A stretch of 32,007 nt of DNA from JAEHDI01 sp035455185. GTDB lineage: Bacteria; Acidobacteriota; Terriglobia; Bryobacterales; Bryobacteraceae. The translations under genes and the position numbers were made by a program. Where the stretch lies: contig DATIFQ010000230.1 of NCBI GenBank assembly GCA_035455185.1, forward strand, positions 1 through 32,007. The letters run 5' to 3'. The notes beneath the pieces were generated by a model. That model saw nothing but the letters and a program-made list of their open reading frames with translations, was not told the origin of the DNA and searched no databases. Shown here one piece after another: positions 15,923 to 23,740 of this stretch (within the stretch, counting starts at the first letter, position 1; each line of letters opens with the position of its first letter).

Positions 15923-16794
15923 AAGATCGACACTCCCTGATTGAGTTTTTCAACGAGGCCGCGGAGCCAGACGAGACTGCGCTCGATCATCGGCCCGCCC
16001 TGACCTTCGCACTCCATGCTGAGCACACCATCGTATCCGGATTCAGCAAGGATTGTGAGGCACCGGCGGATGTTGTCCGCATTGACGCCCTCGCCGATGG
16101 CACAGTGGCTGACGGCAATGCCGGTCAGATCTCCCCGGGCGGCAGCGGCGAGGCTCTCGCTGACGTCCTTGACGTGAACGTGGCTGACCTGGTCCTTCAG
16201 GCGAACGAGAAAGGCGACGGGGTCCTGGCCGGCGATGAACGTATTCCCGGTGTCCATGTTCATGCGCAGGAACGGCGAGTCGCAAAAGGCGAGCATCTCG
16301 GCCATGAAGTCGGGCTTCGTAGTGAAGTATCCGTGGGGTTCGACGTTGACGGTGATTTGGTAGGCCTCGGCGACGGGAACGAACTGCCGGTAGATTCGGC
16401 GCATGTGGTCGAGGGCCTCGCGCTCGGTCATCCCTGCGGGCTTACAGCGGTCGTCGGTGGTGTCGACGCGCGGGCAGCCGGCGAGTTTGGCCCAGCGGAT
16501 CGTGTGGAGCACGTATTCGACGCCGAGGCTGGCGCCCTCAGGAAGCGAAAGCGGAAAAGCGGCGTCGATCTGAGACATGCGGACGTCGTAGCGGTCCATC
16601 TTCCGGCGAAGTAGTACGGGATCCTCCCATAGGGCTACGTGGGGCTGGTAGCCGAGTCCGTGGATCCAGCTCACGCCATCGATGGCGCCACACTCGATGA
16701 AGTGCAGGCCGTTGTCCTGTGCCCACTTAAGGCACTGCTCGAAACTCCAATAGCTGCTGTTGAAAGCGTCCGTATGAAAGCCGATTTGGAACAT
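15919..16794 (-). CDS. Sugar phosphate isomerase/epimerase-like TIM-barrel protein
   Basis: A 291-residue protein of the xylose-isomerase-like/AP-endonuclease-2-like TIM-barrel family. A metal-ligand set is visible: E152 (VNVEPHGY), D181 (MNMDTGN), H207 (SHVHVKD) and E261 or E263 (SMECEGQ). This matches the layout of ketose 3-epimerases, inosose dehydratases and hydroxypyruvate isomerases. It has no signal peptide, unlike the coupled oxidoreductase, so it should act in the cytosol. GGAG lies seven bases before the start. It is the first gene of a two-gene unit, downstream of a region rich in palindromic GTTAAC motifs. The exact epimerase or isomerase reaction cannot be assigned. Confidence 0.85.
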   Translation of the reverse strand: MFQIGFHTDAFNSSYWSFEQCLKWAQDNGLHFIECGAIDGVSWIHGLGYQPHVALWEDPVLLRRKMDRYDVRMSQIDAAFPLSLPEGASLGVEYVLHTIRWAKLAGCPRVDTTDDRCKPAGMTEREALDHMRRIYRQFVPVAEAYQITVNVEPHGYFTTKPDFMAEMLAFCDSPFLRMNMDTGNTFIAGQDPVAFLVRLKDQVSHVHVKDVSESLAAAARGDLTGIAVSHCAIGEGVNADNIRRCLTILAESGYDGVLSMECEGQGGPMIERSLVWLRGLVEKLNQGVSIL

Positions 16795-16836
16795 GCAGAA
16801 TCTCCGTCACAGGCTTAAGCCCAATGCTATCGTCGC

Positions 16837-16948
16837 TACAGTTAACATAAACCGTTATTCCCCTCCGCCGGTGGTTAGCATGACAGGAATGTTAACTGTA
16901 TAGCCGGAAATATTCCCGTGATACCCCGTAGACAATAACCGTTAGCAC
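16837..16948 (-). promoter_or_regulatory. Operator-like cluster of GTTAAC/GTTAGC motifs
   Basis: In the 171-base gap between two minus-strand genes, TACAGTTAACAT (16837-16848) and its exact inverse ATGTTAACTGTA (16889-16900) form 12-base arms centred 52 bases apart, about five DNA turns. Related words are GTTAGCAT (16874-16881), AACCGTTA (16850-16857) and TAACCGTTA plus GTTAGCAC (16936-16948). A weak minus-strand promoter, TTGTCT (16930-16935), 17 bases, TATTTC (16907-16912), would place one arm over the transcription start. A short palindrome, GGCTTAAGCC, lies at 16812-16821. This suggests repressor control of the isomerase-oxidoreductase unit. Confidence 0.5.
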
Positions 16949-16965
16949 TCCATCTACCCCCTTCC

Positions 16966-19116
16966 TCAAAGGTCGATGGCGACGATCTCGTGGACCCGGA
17001 TCGATGGGACCACGAGGCTTAGCGTACCATCGGATTCCTCGAATCGCGGCGTCCGGCCGCTCTCGAGCAGCTGCACTTTCTTCGCCCGCACACCTTGCGG
17101 GAGCCGGACACGGACCTTCTGCTCGGTGAGGGGGATAATCTCCCGAAAGGGTCCTTTCATCATCATCGGATTGGTCAGATTCACAAGGTGGACGGTCATC
17201 GAGTCCTTCTGCCGCCAGACGGTGACATCGAGGACGCCCGGGCCGGTGACCGTCACCGGCTGCTCCTCGTTCATGGCCCAGGCTACGGCGTTGCCCAGCA
17301 AGCGGCCGTGGTCGACACACATCACTTCCCAGAAGACGCGGTCGATATCCCAAGGGAAATAGACGATGCGGCTGGGACCGATCTCGCGGAGGTAGACCTC
17401 GGGGATGGACGTCTTCGGGACACGAGGAAAGACCTTCTCCATGGGCAGGTCCGGGTAGGAGGGGATCAGCGTGAGTGGGGAATTCGGGAAGGACTCCCGG
17501 GCGCCGACCTCGACCTGGTAAACCCCGTGAATGATGCGGGGTGCGTCCTCGAGACCGGCGAGGATCGGGTGGCGCGTGTCGTGTTCGAGGCGGAGGTGAG
17601 AATTCTGCACCGGGCCCTCGACGCGCCCTCGGTACCACACGCCGAACAGATCGCTGAGACCGAAGTCGGGCCGCCGGGTGCCCCACTCGTTGTAGAGGGA
17701 GGTTTCGAAGGTGGCGAGGAGGCTGCCGCCGCGCCTGATGTATTCGCGGAGCTGGTCGCACTGGGTGTCCGAGAGGGCGGCGATGTTCGGCAACAGGAGG
17801 AGCTTGTAGCGGGCGAGGCGGTCCGGTTCGAGCAGGCGATCGTGGACCATTTCGAACGGGACGCGGGCCTCGATCAGCGCGTGGTAGAGGCCGCGGGTGT
17901 GGTCCTCGACCTTCTGCGTGGCGCGCTCGCCACCGTAAAACCAAGCGGTCTGCTGCGAGTAGACCATGCCCACGCGAGCGAGCGGCTCCTCATTGCGAAG
18001 GTAGCGCTCGTGCCGGTATTGCCAGTTGTAGATGTCCTCGACGGTCTTCAGCCAGCGCGAATCGTGGATCGTTCCGGAGAATTTGGTGAACCAGGGGCGC
18101 AAACCGTTTGCGAGGCCGTCGGCGACCCAGATGCGGATTTCGGCGCCGTTCTGCACGGAATCCGACCAGCGATACGGCTGCACGACGCCGACACTGAAGA
18201 TGCCGCCGATGGCCTTGCGTCCGAGAGTGGCACGGTACTCTTTGCCGTTCTTACCGGCGGCCCACGGTGCGTTGAGTCCGATGCGGGCCTGGCGGTCGGC
18301 GAAGAGCGTGGGGGCGAGTTCGCCGATCGTCTTCATGTCGAGATCGCTGAGAGCGCCGCCTCCGGCATTCGCGACGAAGCGGGCGTTCGGGTTGATTTTG
18401 CGGATCTCGCCGTCCCAGAGCCGCCAGAGGTCGAAAAGGCGCTTCTGTTGCCAAATGATGTAGTTGCGGCGTGCAGGGTCCAGGGGGTCCCGTGTCCGGG
18501 GAAGCTCCATGCCGCAGTAATCTTTGAAATTGCGCTGGCAATGCTCGCAGTAGCACATGCCGGAGCCGGCCCAGCGGTTGGAGAAGATACCGTCCACCTT
18601 GTAGAGGGAGACGATCTCCTTGGTGACCTCGGTCATGAACTCGAAGTTGTAGGGGCCGAGGGTGCAGGTGACCCACATCTCGGGAGAGGCCCAGTGCCGG
18701 CGCTTGCGGCCTTCCGCGTCGACGGCGATCCAATCCGGATGGGCCTCGTAGACATCCTGGTAGGTCGCATGAGGGTCAGTGCGGGCGACGACGACCATGC
18801 CGAGTTGGCGGCAGCCTTCATACAGCTCGGCAAAAGGGTCGGTCTCGCCCATCCAGCGGCTGCGGTGGTGGAAGGGAACCTTGGTCGGGTAGTAGGCGAC
18901 ACACCCGCCGGCACTGAGACAGGCAGCGTCGGCGTGGATCCGGCGGAAGTAATCGAGCCAGAATTTCGGATCGTACTTGCCGGGGTCGTCCTCGACGAGG
19001 GTAAGCTGCGCCCATCGCATGGGCTTGTCGCACCAAGCAGGCTGGTCCTGGACTTGCGCGGAACCGGCCGCGAGCGCGGCGGACGCGCCGATGAACTGTC
19101 TGCGAGTGAAATCCAT
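16966..19116 (-). CDS. Tat-signal GHL6 / beta-galactosidase-trimerisation domain protein (putative glycoside hydrolase)
   Basis: The start is ATG 19114-19116 (MDFTRRQFIGASAALAAGSA), a Tat signal with RR at 5-6 and a GAGGTG ribosome-binding site; an upstream ATG would bury this signal. The 716-residue product has an N-terminal TIM barrel resembling hypothetical glycosyl hydrolase 6 (about 30-370). It carries HPDWIAVDAEGR, a CYCEHC cysteine cluster like the zinc-type site of GH42-related proteins, and DGIFSNRW. A GATase-like trimerisation domain follows (about 385-560; RVGMVYSQQTAW, YKLLLLPNIAALSD, YIRRGGSLLATFETS), then a beta-rich C-terminus. Activity on a plant or microbial glycan is plausible, but the bond cleaved is unknown and the nucleophile is not certain. 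It lies upstream of the isomerase-oxidoreductase genes on the same strand and diverges from the ABC operon. Confidence 0.75.
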   Translation of the reverse strand: MDFTRRQFIGASAALAAGSAQVQDQPAWCDKPMRWAQLTLVEDDPGKYDPKFWLDYFRRIHADAACLSAGGCVAYYPTKVPFHHRSRWMGETDPFAELYEGCRQLGMVVVARTDPHATYQDVYEAHPDWIAVDAEGRKRRHWASPEMWVTCTLGPYNFEFMTEVTKEIVSLYKVDGIFSNRWAGSGMCYCEHCQRNFKDYCGMELPRTRDPLDPARRNYIIWQQKRLFDLWRLWDGEIRKINPNARFVANAGGGALSDLDMKTIGELAPTLFADRQARIGLNAPWAAGKNGKEYRATLGRKAIGGIFSVGVVQPYRWSDSVQNGAEIRIWVADGLANGLRPWFTKFSGTIHDSRWLKTVEDIYNWQYRHERYLRNEEPLARVGMVYSQQTAWFYGGERATQKVEDHTRGLYHALIEARVPFEMVHDRLLEPDRLARYKLLLLPNIAALSDTQCDQLREYIRRGGSLLATFETSLYNEWGTRRPDFGLSDLFGVWYRGRVEGPVQNSHLRLEHDTRHPILAGLEDAPRIIHGVYQVEVGARESFPNSPLTLIPSYPDLPMEKVFPRVPKTSIPEVYLREIGPSRIVYFPWDIDRVFWEVMCVDHGRLLGNAVAWAMNEEQPVTVTGPGVLDVTVWRQKDSMTVHLVNLTNPMMMKGPFREIIPLTEQKVRVRLPQGVRAKKVQLLESGRTPRFEESDGTLSLVVPSIRVHEIVAIDL

Positions 19117-19127
19117 GAGCACCTCGT

Positions 19128-19245
19128 AACCGGACATCGTATTACACTGGCCTCGATTTTGGACGGGAGGGCGCCCTGCCGAATCGACGGCTCCAACGAA
19201 ACCGGACGCCACCGTCCCAGAATCGGACACCCCGGTTCCGGTTTT
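19128..19245. promoter_or_regulatory. Repeated AACCGGAC motif, candidate activator-binding sites
   Basis: AACCGGACAT (19128-19137), AACCGGACGC (19200-19209) and AATCGGACAC (19221-19230) are direct repeats; the last two are 21 bases apart, two helical turns. An inverted AACCGGAA occurs within 19236-19243, and AAACCGGA/TCCGGTTT (19199-19206, 19237-19244) form 8-base arms. They lie upstream of the sigma-54-like promoter at 19271 and could bind the operon's NtrC-family activator. The remainder of the 19117-19300 gap shows nothing else convincing. Confidence 0.35.
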
Positions 19246-19270
19246 TCTCTTTGTTTCAGTCGATTAGCAC

Positions 19271-19286
19271 TGGCATGCAAGCTGCT
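19271..19286 (+). promoter_or_regulatory. Sigma-54-type promoter match upstream of the ABC operon
   Basis: TGGCATG (19271-19277), four bases, CTGCT (19282-19286) matches TGGCACG-N4-TTGCW with two mismatches. It keeps the invariant GG (19272-19273) and GC (19284-19285) at the required spacing. The operon encodes a sigma-54 activator. The expected start near 19297 leaves only about four bases before the ATG and excludes the GGAAAGG ribosome-binding site, which is a real weakness. Confidence 0.45.
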
Positions 19287-19300
19287 TCCGGAAAGGCTGT

Positions 19301-20554
19301 ATGGACGTTCCACGCGAGGGTGTCGCCCGGAAGAAGCTGATCCGGCGCATTGCCGCCGGAACGGTGGTTGCAGCCGCGATCCCTTTGATCACGATAGGGC
19401 TCGCCCGGCTGAAGCCGGCCGCTCCTACGGTCGAAAAGGCGACAGTGTGGATGGATACCGTCAAGCGTGGTCCGATGACCAGAGAAGTGCGCGGGTTAGG
19501 CACGCTGGTTCCGGAAGAAATGCTCTGGATACCAGCCCCGGCGGACGGACGGGTGGAACGGATTCTGGTCCGCCCAGGGGCGGCGGTCGACGCCGGGACC
19601 GTGCTGCTGGTGCTGAGCAACCCCGAACTGGACCTGGCTGCGCTCGAGGCCGAGTACCAGGTGAAGGCCGCGGAGGCGAAGTACAAGGACCTGAAGGTCC
19701 AGCTCGAGAGCCAGCGGCTGACGCAACAGGCGGAGGTGGCCCGGGTTCAGTCCGAGTACCACCAGGCGAAGCTGAAGGCGGACCGGGACGAGGCGCTGGC
19801 AAAGGAGAAACTCCTCCCTGACCTCGATCTGAAGATTTCGGTGGCAACCGCGGCGGAGCTCGCGAACCGGCACAGCATCGAAGAGAAGCGCCTGGACATC
19901 CAGTCGGACTCCGTGGACGCGCAACTGGCGGTGCAGCGGGCCGAGGTGGACAAGGTGCGGGCTCTGGCGGGGCTGAAGCGCACTCAAGTGGAAGCCCTGC
20001 GCGTGAGGGCCGGAGCGGTTGGAGTGCTTCAGGAATTGCCGGTCGAAGTCGGTCAAAAGCTGGTTGCCGGTACGATTCTTGCAAAGGTCGCCCAGCCGGA
20101 GAGGCTCAAGGCAGAGTTGAAGATTCCGGAGACCCAGGCGAAAGACGTGCAACTCGGCCAGAAGGTGGCCGTGGACACGCGGAACGGCGTGATTCCGGGC
20201 CGTGTGTCGCGTATCGACCCGGCGGTCCGGGAAGGCACGGTCACGGTCGACGTGAAGCTGGAGGGTTCGCTGCCGCAGGGTGCGAGGCCGGACCTGAGCG
20301 TGGATGGAACGATCGAACTGGAGCACCTGGCGGACATCGTGTATGTGGGACGTCCGGCATTCGGACAGCCGAACAGCGCGGTGACCCTTTTCAGGACGGA
20401 CGCGGACGGGAAGGGTGCGTCGCGGGTGCACGTAAAGCTGGGCCGCGCGTCGGTGAACACAATTGAGGTGGTCGAAGGGCTGCGGCCGGGCGACCAGGTG
20501 ATTCTTTCAGACATGTCGGCGTGGGATGCGCAAGACAGGGTGCGGTTGAACTAA
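19301..20554 (+). CDS. HlyD/MacA-type membrane fusion (periplasmic adaptor) protein
   Basis: A 417-residue protein with GGAAAGG just upstream of its ATG. A basic N-terminus (RKKLIRR) is followed by one membrane anchor (about 17-36). The two lipoyl half-motifs are near 62-108 (VRGLGTLVPEEMLWIPAPADGRVERILVRPGAAV) and near 233-262 (RVRAGAVGVLQELPVEVGQKL). Between them is a long Glu/Lys/Ala-rich alpha-helical hairpin (about 112-228). The C-terminal part (about 262-417) is the beta-barrel and membrane-proximal domain, with GLRPGDQVILSDMSAWD. Such adaptors link an inner-membrane ABC permease to an outer-membrane channel; no TolC homologue is present here. It heads the transporter operon. A CCGGCTGAAGCCGG palindrome, like the REP core, is embedded at 19405-19418 in the linker codons after the anchor. 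Confidence 0.9.
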   Translation: MDVPREGVARKKLIRRIAAGTVVAAAIPLITIGLARLKPAAPTVEKATVWMDTVKRGPMTREVRGLGTLVPEEMLWIPAPADGRVERILVRPGAAVDAGTVLLVLSNPELDLAALEAEYQVKAAEAKYKDLKVQLESQRLTQQAEVARVQSEYHQAKLKADRDEALAKEKLLPDLDLKISVATAAELANRHSIEEKRLDIQSDSVDAQLAVQRAEVDKVRALAGLKRTQVEALRVRAGAVGVLQELPVEVGQKLVAGTILAKVAQPERLKAELKIPETQAKDVQLGQKVAVDTRNGVIPGRVSRIDPAVREGTVTVDVKLEGSLPQGARPDLSVDGTIELEHLADIVYVGRPAFGQPNSAVTLFRTDADGKGASRVHVKLGRASVNTIEVVEGLRPGDQVILSDMSAWDAQDRVRLN

Positions 20555-20583
20555 GCCGCCAGCACGAAAGCGGAGAGATAAAG

Positions 20584-21288
20584 ATGAATTCCACGGATAC
20601 GCAATTGATCAAACTCGAGGGAGTAACGAAGGTCTTTCTGACCGATGAAGTCGAAACACACGCGCTGGCGGGGGTGCACCTGGAGATTCGGAAGGGCGAG
20701 TACGTGTCGATCGCCGGCCCGTCCGGCTGTGGCAAGTCGACGCTGCTTTCGATTCTAGGCCTGCTCGACACTCCGACCGACGGACGATACTGGCTAAACG
20801 ACCGGCCGGTGGAAAGCCTGAAACCGGCCGAGCGCGCTCGCATCCGGAACCGGGAGATCGGCTTCATTTTCCAGGCATTCAACCTGATCGGCGACCTGAC
20901 GGTGTACGAGAACGTCGAACTGCCGCTGACATACCGCGGAATGAGGGCCAGCGACCGGAAGCGGAATGTCCAAGAGGCGCTGGAGAAGGTCGGGATGTCG
21001 CATCGGACGAAACACTATCCCGCGCAACTGTCGGGTGGCCAGCAGCAGCGGGTGGCGGTGGCGCGTGCTCTGGCGGGCGGGCCGTCCATCCTCCTGGCGG
21101 ACGAGCCGACGGGGAACCTCGATTCAGCGAACGGACAGGCGGTAATGGACCTGCTGAGCGACCTGCACCGGCAAGGTGCAACGATCTGCATGGTGACCCA
21201 CGACCCGCGCTACGCACTGTGCGCGGACCGGTCGGTACACCTGTTTGACGGCCGGGTCGTGGAGGAGAGCGTCGAGGCGGGAAGGTAG
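20584..21288 (+). CDS. MacB/LolD-type ABC transporter ATP-binding protein (canonical)
   Basis: The start is ATG 20584, behind GGAGAG; 234 residues. All ATPase motifs are intact: Walker A GPSGCGKST (45-53), Q-loop glutamine Q97 (FQAFN), signature LSGGQQQR (149-156), Walker B ILLADE with catalytic E174, D-loop D180 (GNLD) and switch H206 (VTHD). It belongs to the LolD/MacB/FtsE type that drives FtsX-fold permeases by mechanotransmission. It begins 29 bases after the adaptor gene and ends 34 bases before the first permease. It should power one or both ADOP permeases at the inner face of the cytoplasmic membrane. Confidence 0.94.
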   Translation: MNSTDTQLIKLEGVTKVFLTDEVETHALAGVHLEIRKGEYVSIAGPSGCGKSTLLSILGLLDTPTDGRYWLNDRPVESLKPAERARIRNREIGFIFQAFNLIGDLTVYENVELPLTYRGMRASDRKRNVQEALEKVGMSHRTKHYPAQLSGGQQQRVAVARALAGGPSILLADEPTGNLDSANGQAVMDLLSDLHRQGATICMVTHDPRYALCADRSVHLFDGRVVEESVEAGR

Positions 21289-21322
21289 CGGCTCGTCAGG
21301 CTTCTACTGCCGATAAAGCCCA

Positions 21323-23731
21323 ATGAGTCGCGAGATCCGGCACGCCGTGCGGGCATTGGCTAAGAGTCCAGGTTTCAGCGCAGCCGTTGTGCTTACGCTT
21401 TCCCTGGGGATTGGCGCCAACACGGCGGTTTTCAGCGTGGTGAACGCAGTCCTTCTTCGCCCGCTTCCCTTTGAGGACCCCGAGAGGCTCGCGCTCATCT
21501 ACGAGTCCCGCCCAAGGATCGGTTCCGAGAGGTCGTCGTCATCGGAGGCGAATTACTTTGGCTGGCGTGAGCGGTGCCGCTCGCTCGAACGGATCAGCGC
21601 CTTCAACCTCCATTTCTTCACGCTGACCGGAGTGGAGAGTCCCGAAGAGATTCAGGGCGCGATCGTGTCGGCGGACTTCTTCCCGCTGCTCGGCGTGAAG
21701 CCGTACGCGGGAAGAACGTTCTCGGCGGACGAGGACCGGCCCGGTAACAACCAGGTTGTGCTCCTGAGTTACGAGCTCTGGCAGAGGCAGTTCGGGTCAG
21801 ACCCGGGAGTCATCGGGCGGAAGCTTATTCTCAACGAGAAGAGCTTCTCAGTGATTGGGATCATGCCGCCCCACTTCTCGTTTCCGCCTGTCGGGCAGGC
21901 GGGGTTGTGGGCGCCCATCTCCCTCGATGCTTCGCCGCCGGAGCAGTTTGCCAGACGCTGGTACCTCCGCGTGCTCGCGCGACTGAAACCTGGGGTAACG
22001 TTTGAGAAGGCGCAGGTGGAGTTGAGCGCGGTCTCGGCCGGGCTCGAGCGTCAGTATCCGGAGGCGAACGCGGGCTTCCGCGCGCACCTGGCGCCCCTTC
22101 ACGGAGAACTGGTGCGGAGCGTGCGCACATCCGTGCTGTTGTTGTGGGGCGCGGTGGGCTTCGTCTTACTGATCGCCTGCGCGAATGTCGCAAACCTGCT
22201 ACTGGCGCGGGCGGCTCGACGCAAGAGGGAGATTGCCATTCGCATTGCCCTAGGCGCAGGTCCCTGGAACAGGGTCAGTCAAACCCTCTCCGAAACCGTG
22301 GTGCTGGCGCTATCAGGCGGCGTGATCGGTGTGTTTTTCGCCTGGTGGGGCGTGGACCTGCTCAGCCGGTTGGGCCTGGAAGCCGTTCCAAGCTCGGGCG
22401 AAATCGGTGTGGATGTTAAGGTTCTGACCTTCACACTCGGTATCTCGCTGGTCACGGGAATCATTCTTGCTTTGTTTCCCGTCTGGAACTCAAGGATACC
22501 GGACATTCCGGGTGCTTTGAGAGAGGGCGGATCGAGGAGCCGAGACGAGAGGAACCCGAGCCGGGCGCGGTGGATTCTGATCGTTTCCGAACTGGCTCTT
22601 TCCCTGGTATTGTTGACCGGGGCCGGACTGATGTTAGAGAGCCTTCGGCGGTTGTCCGCGACAGACCCGGGATTCGAAACCGGCAACATCCTCACGATGA
22701 GCCTGTCCCATCCGCGCTCCAGATTCGGGCCGCTCAAAGGGAGAGCGGACTTCTTCGCACAGCTTCTTGAGCGCATCGAACATCTGCCGGGAGTCCGGGC
22801 CGTCGGCGCAGTGAATGCTCTTCCTTTGAGCGGGAGCGACTCGTCGAGCAGTTTCGTCATTGAAGGCAGACCCGCGCAGCCGCACGGCCGATTCACCTCG
22901 GCGCAGATCCGTATCATCACGCCCGGCTACCTTCGCGCGATGGGCATTCCATTGGTCGCCGGACGCGGCTTCACTCACGCAGACGCGGCGAACACACCCA
23001 GGGTCGCCATCATCAACCGGGCCATGTCCCGCTGGCAGTTTCGAGGTGAGAATCCGTTGGGCCGGCGGCTGGCCTTTGACACCAGCGGTCCGTTCCGGGA
23101 GATCGTAGGCGTCGTCGGCGATGTGCGGCACGAGCGGCTCGGCGTGGAACCCGTGCCGGAGATCTACCTGCCGCACGCTCAGTCGCCACTCGCCTCGATG
23201 ATGCTTGCGGTAAGGACGACCGACGAACCAAGCATGGTAACTCCCGCGATCCGCGCCGAGGTCCACGCGCTCGATAAGGACCAGCCGGTGACGGGCGTGG
23301 CGACGCTGGACGAACGTCTGGAAAGATCCATGTCGCGTTCCCGTTTCGATGCGGTGGTGCTTGGACTCTTCGCCGCGCTGTCGTGCGCGCTGGCCGTCGT
23401 CGGCGTCTATGGTCTGGTGAACTACTCGGTGGCACAGCGGACCCACGAATTCGGGGTACGTCTAGCCTTAGGCGCGGATAAGGGAGAGGTCGTGTGGACC
23501 GCCCTGCGAGAGGGCCTTGGACTGACGGCCGCCGGAATCGGGATCGGGCTGGTTGGAGCCATTGCGTTGACGAGCGTACTGTCCTCGTTGCTCTACTCCG
23601 TGAGGCCGCGGGACCCGGCGGTGCTCTTAGCAGCAGGCCTGCTGCTCGCGGCCACATCGATGCTGGCGACGTGGCTCCCTGCCCGTCGTGCGGCGAAGGT
23701 CGATCCGATGAAAGCGCTGCGCTATGAATAG
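21323..23731 (+). CDS. ADOP-type MacB/FtsX permease 1
   Basis: An 802-residue inner-membrane protein made of two FtsX/MacB_PCD-like halves, the acidobacterial duplicated orphan permease architecture. The opening KSPGFSAAVVLTLSLGIGANTAVFSVVN is the family signature and first membrane helix (about 15-43). A large periplasmic domain follows, then helices near 268-292, 320-345, 368-390 and 410-435, a second periplasmic domain, and three helices in the last 135 residues. It ends PARRAAKVDPMKALRYE. It starts directly at the permease and lacks the extra N-terminal segment found in many ADOPs. Despite the family name it is not an orphan here, because ATPase and adaptor genes adjoin it. The ribosome-binding site is weak. 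The substrate is unknown; MacB relatives export peptides, lipids, macrolides or toxins. Confidence 0.93.
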   Translation: MSREIRHAVRALAKSPGFSAAVVLTLSLGIGANTAVFSVVNAVLLRPLPFEDPERLALIYESRPRIGSERSSSSEANYFGWRERCRSLERISAFNLHFFTLTGVESPEEIQGAIVSADFFPLLGVKPYAGRTFSADEDRPGNNQVVLLSYELWQRQFGSDPGVIGRKLILNEKSFSVIGIMPPHFSFPPVGQAGLWAPISLDASPPEQFARRWYLRVLARLKPGVTFEKAQVELSAVSAGLERQYPEANAGFRAHLAPLHGELVRSVRTSVLLLWGAVGFVLLIACANVANLLLARAARRKREIAIRIALGAGPWNRVSQTLSETVVLALSGGVIGVFFAWWGVDLLSRLGLEAVPSSGEIGVDVKVLTFTLGISLVTGIILALFPVWNSRIPDIPGALREGGSRSRDERNPSRARWILIVSELALSLVLLTGAGLMLESLRRLSATDPGFETGNILTMSLSHPRSRFGPLKGRADFFAQLLERIEHLPGVRAVGAVNALPLSGSDSSSSFVIEGRPAQPHGRFTSAQIRIITPGYLRAMGIPLVAGRGFTHADAANTPRVAIINRAMSRWQFRGENPLGRRLAFDTSGPFREIVGVVGDVRHERLGVEPVPEIYLPHAQSPLASMMLAVRTTDEPSMVTPAIRAEVHALDKDQPVTGVATLDERLERSMSRSRFDAVVLGLFAALSCALAVVGVYGLVNYSVAQRTHEFGVRLALGADKGEVVWTALREGLGLTAAGIGIGLVGAIALTSVLSSLLYSVRPRDPAVLLAAGLLLAATSMLATWLPARRAAKVDPMKALRYE

Positions 23732-23740
23732 GAGGTGGCG

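Noticed and set aside
14795..15940. 381-codon plus-strand frame opposite the Gfo/Idh/MocA gene
   Set aside because: Mirror of a strong coding gene; no ribosome-binding site and no recognisable fold.
16912..16930. Strong promoter for the isomerase gene
   Set aside because: TTGTCT-17-TATTTC matches only weakly in the -10; it is kept as part of the operator description and not listed as a confident promoter.
19405..19418. CCGGCTGAAGCCGG as a further REP insertion
   Set aside because: It lies inside the adaptor coding frame (Arg-Leu-Lys-Pro) without the flanking repeat sequence, so chance codon choice is sufficient.
17095..19821. A 908-codon plus-strand open frame
   Set aside because: It is antisense to the GHL6 gene and then out of frame with the adaptor gene. 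Both of those have clear domains, signals and ribosome-binding sites, while this frame gives no recognisable protein; long antisense frames are expected at this G+C content.
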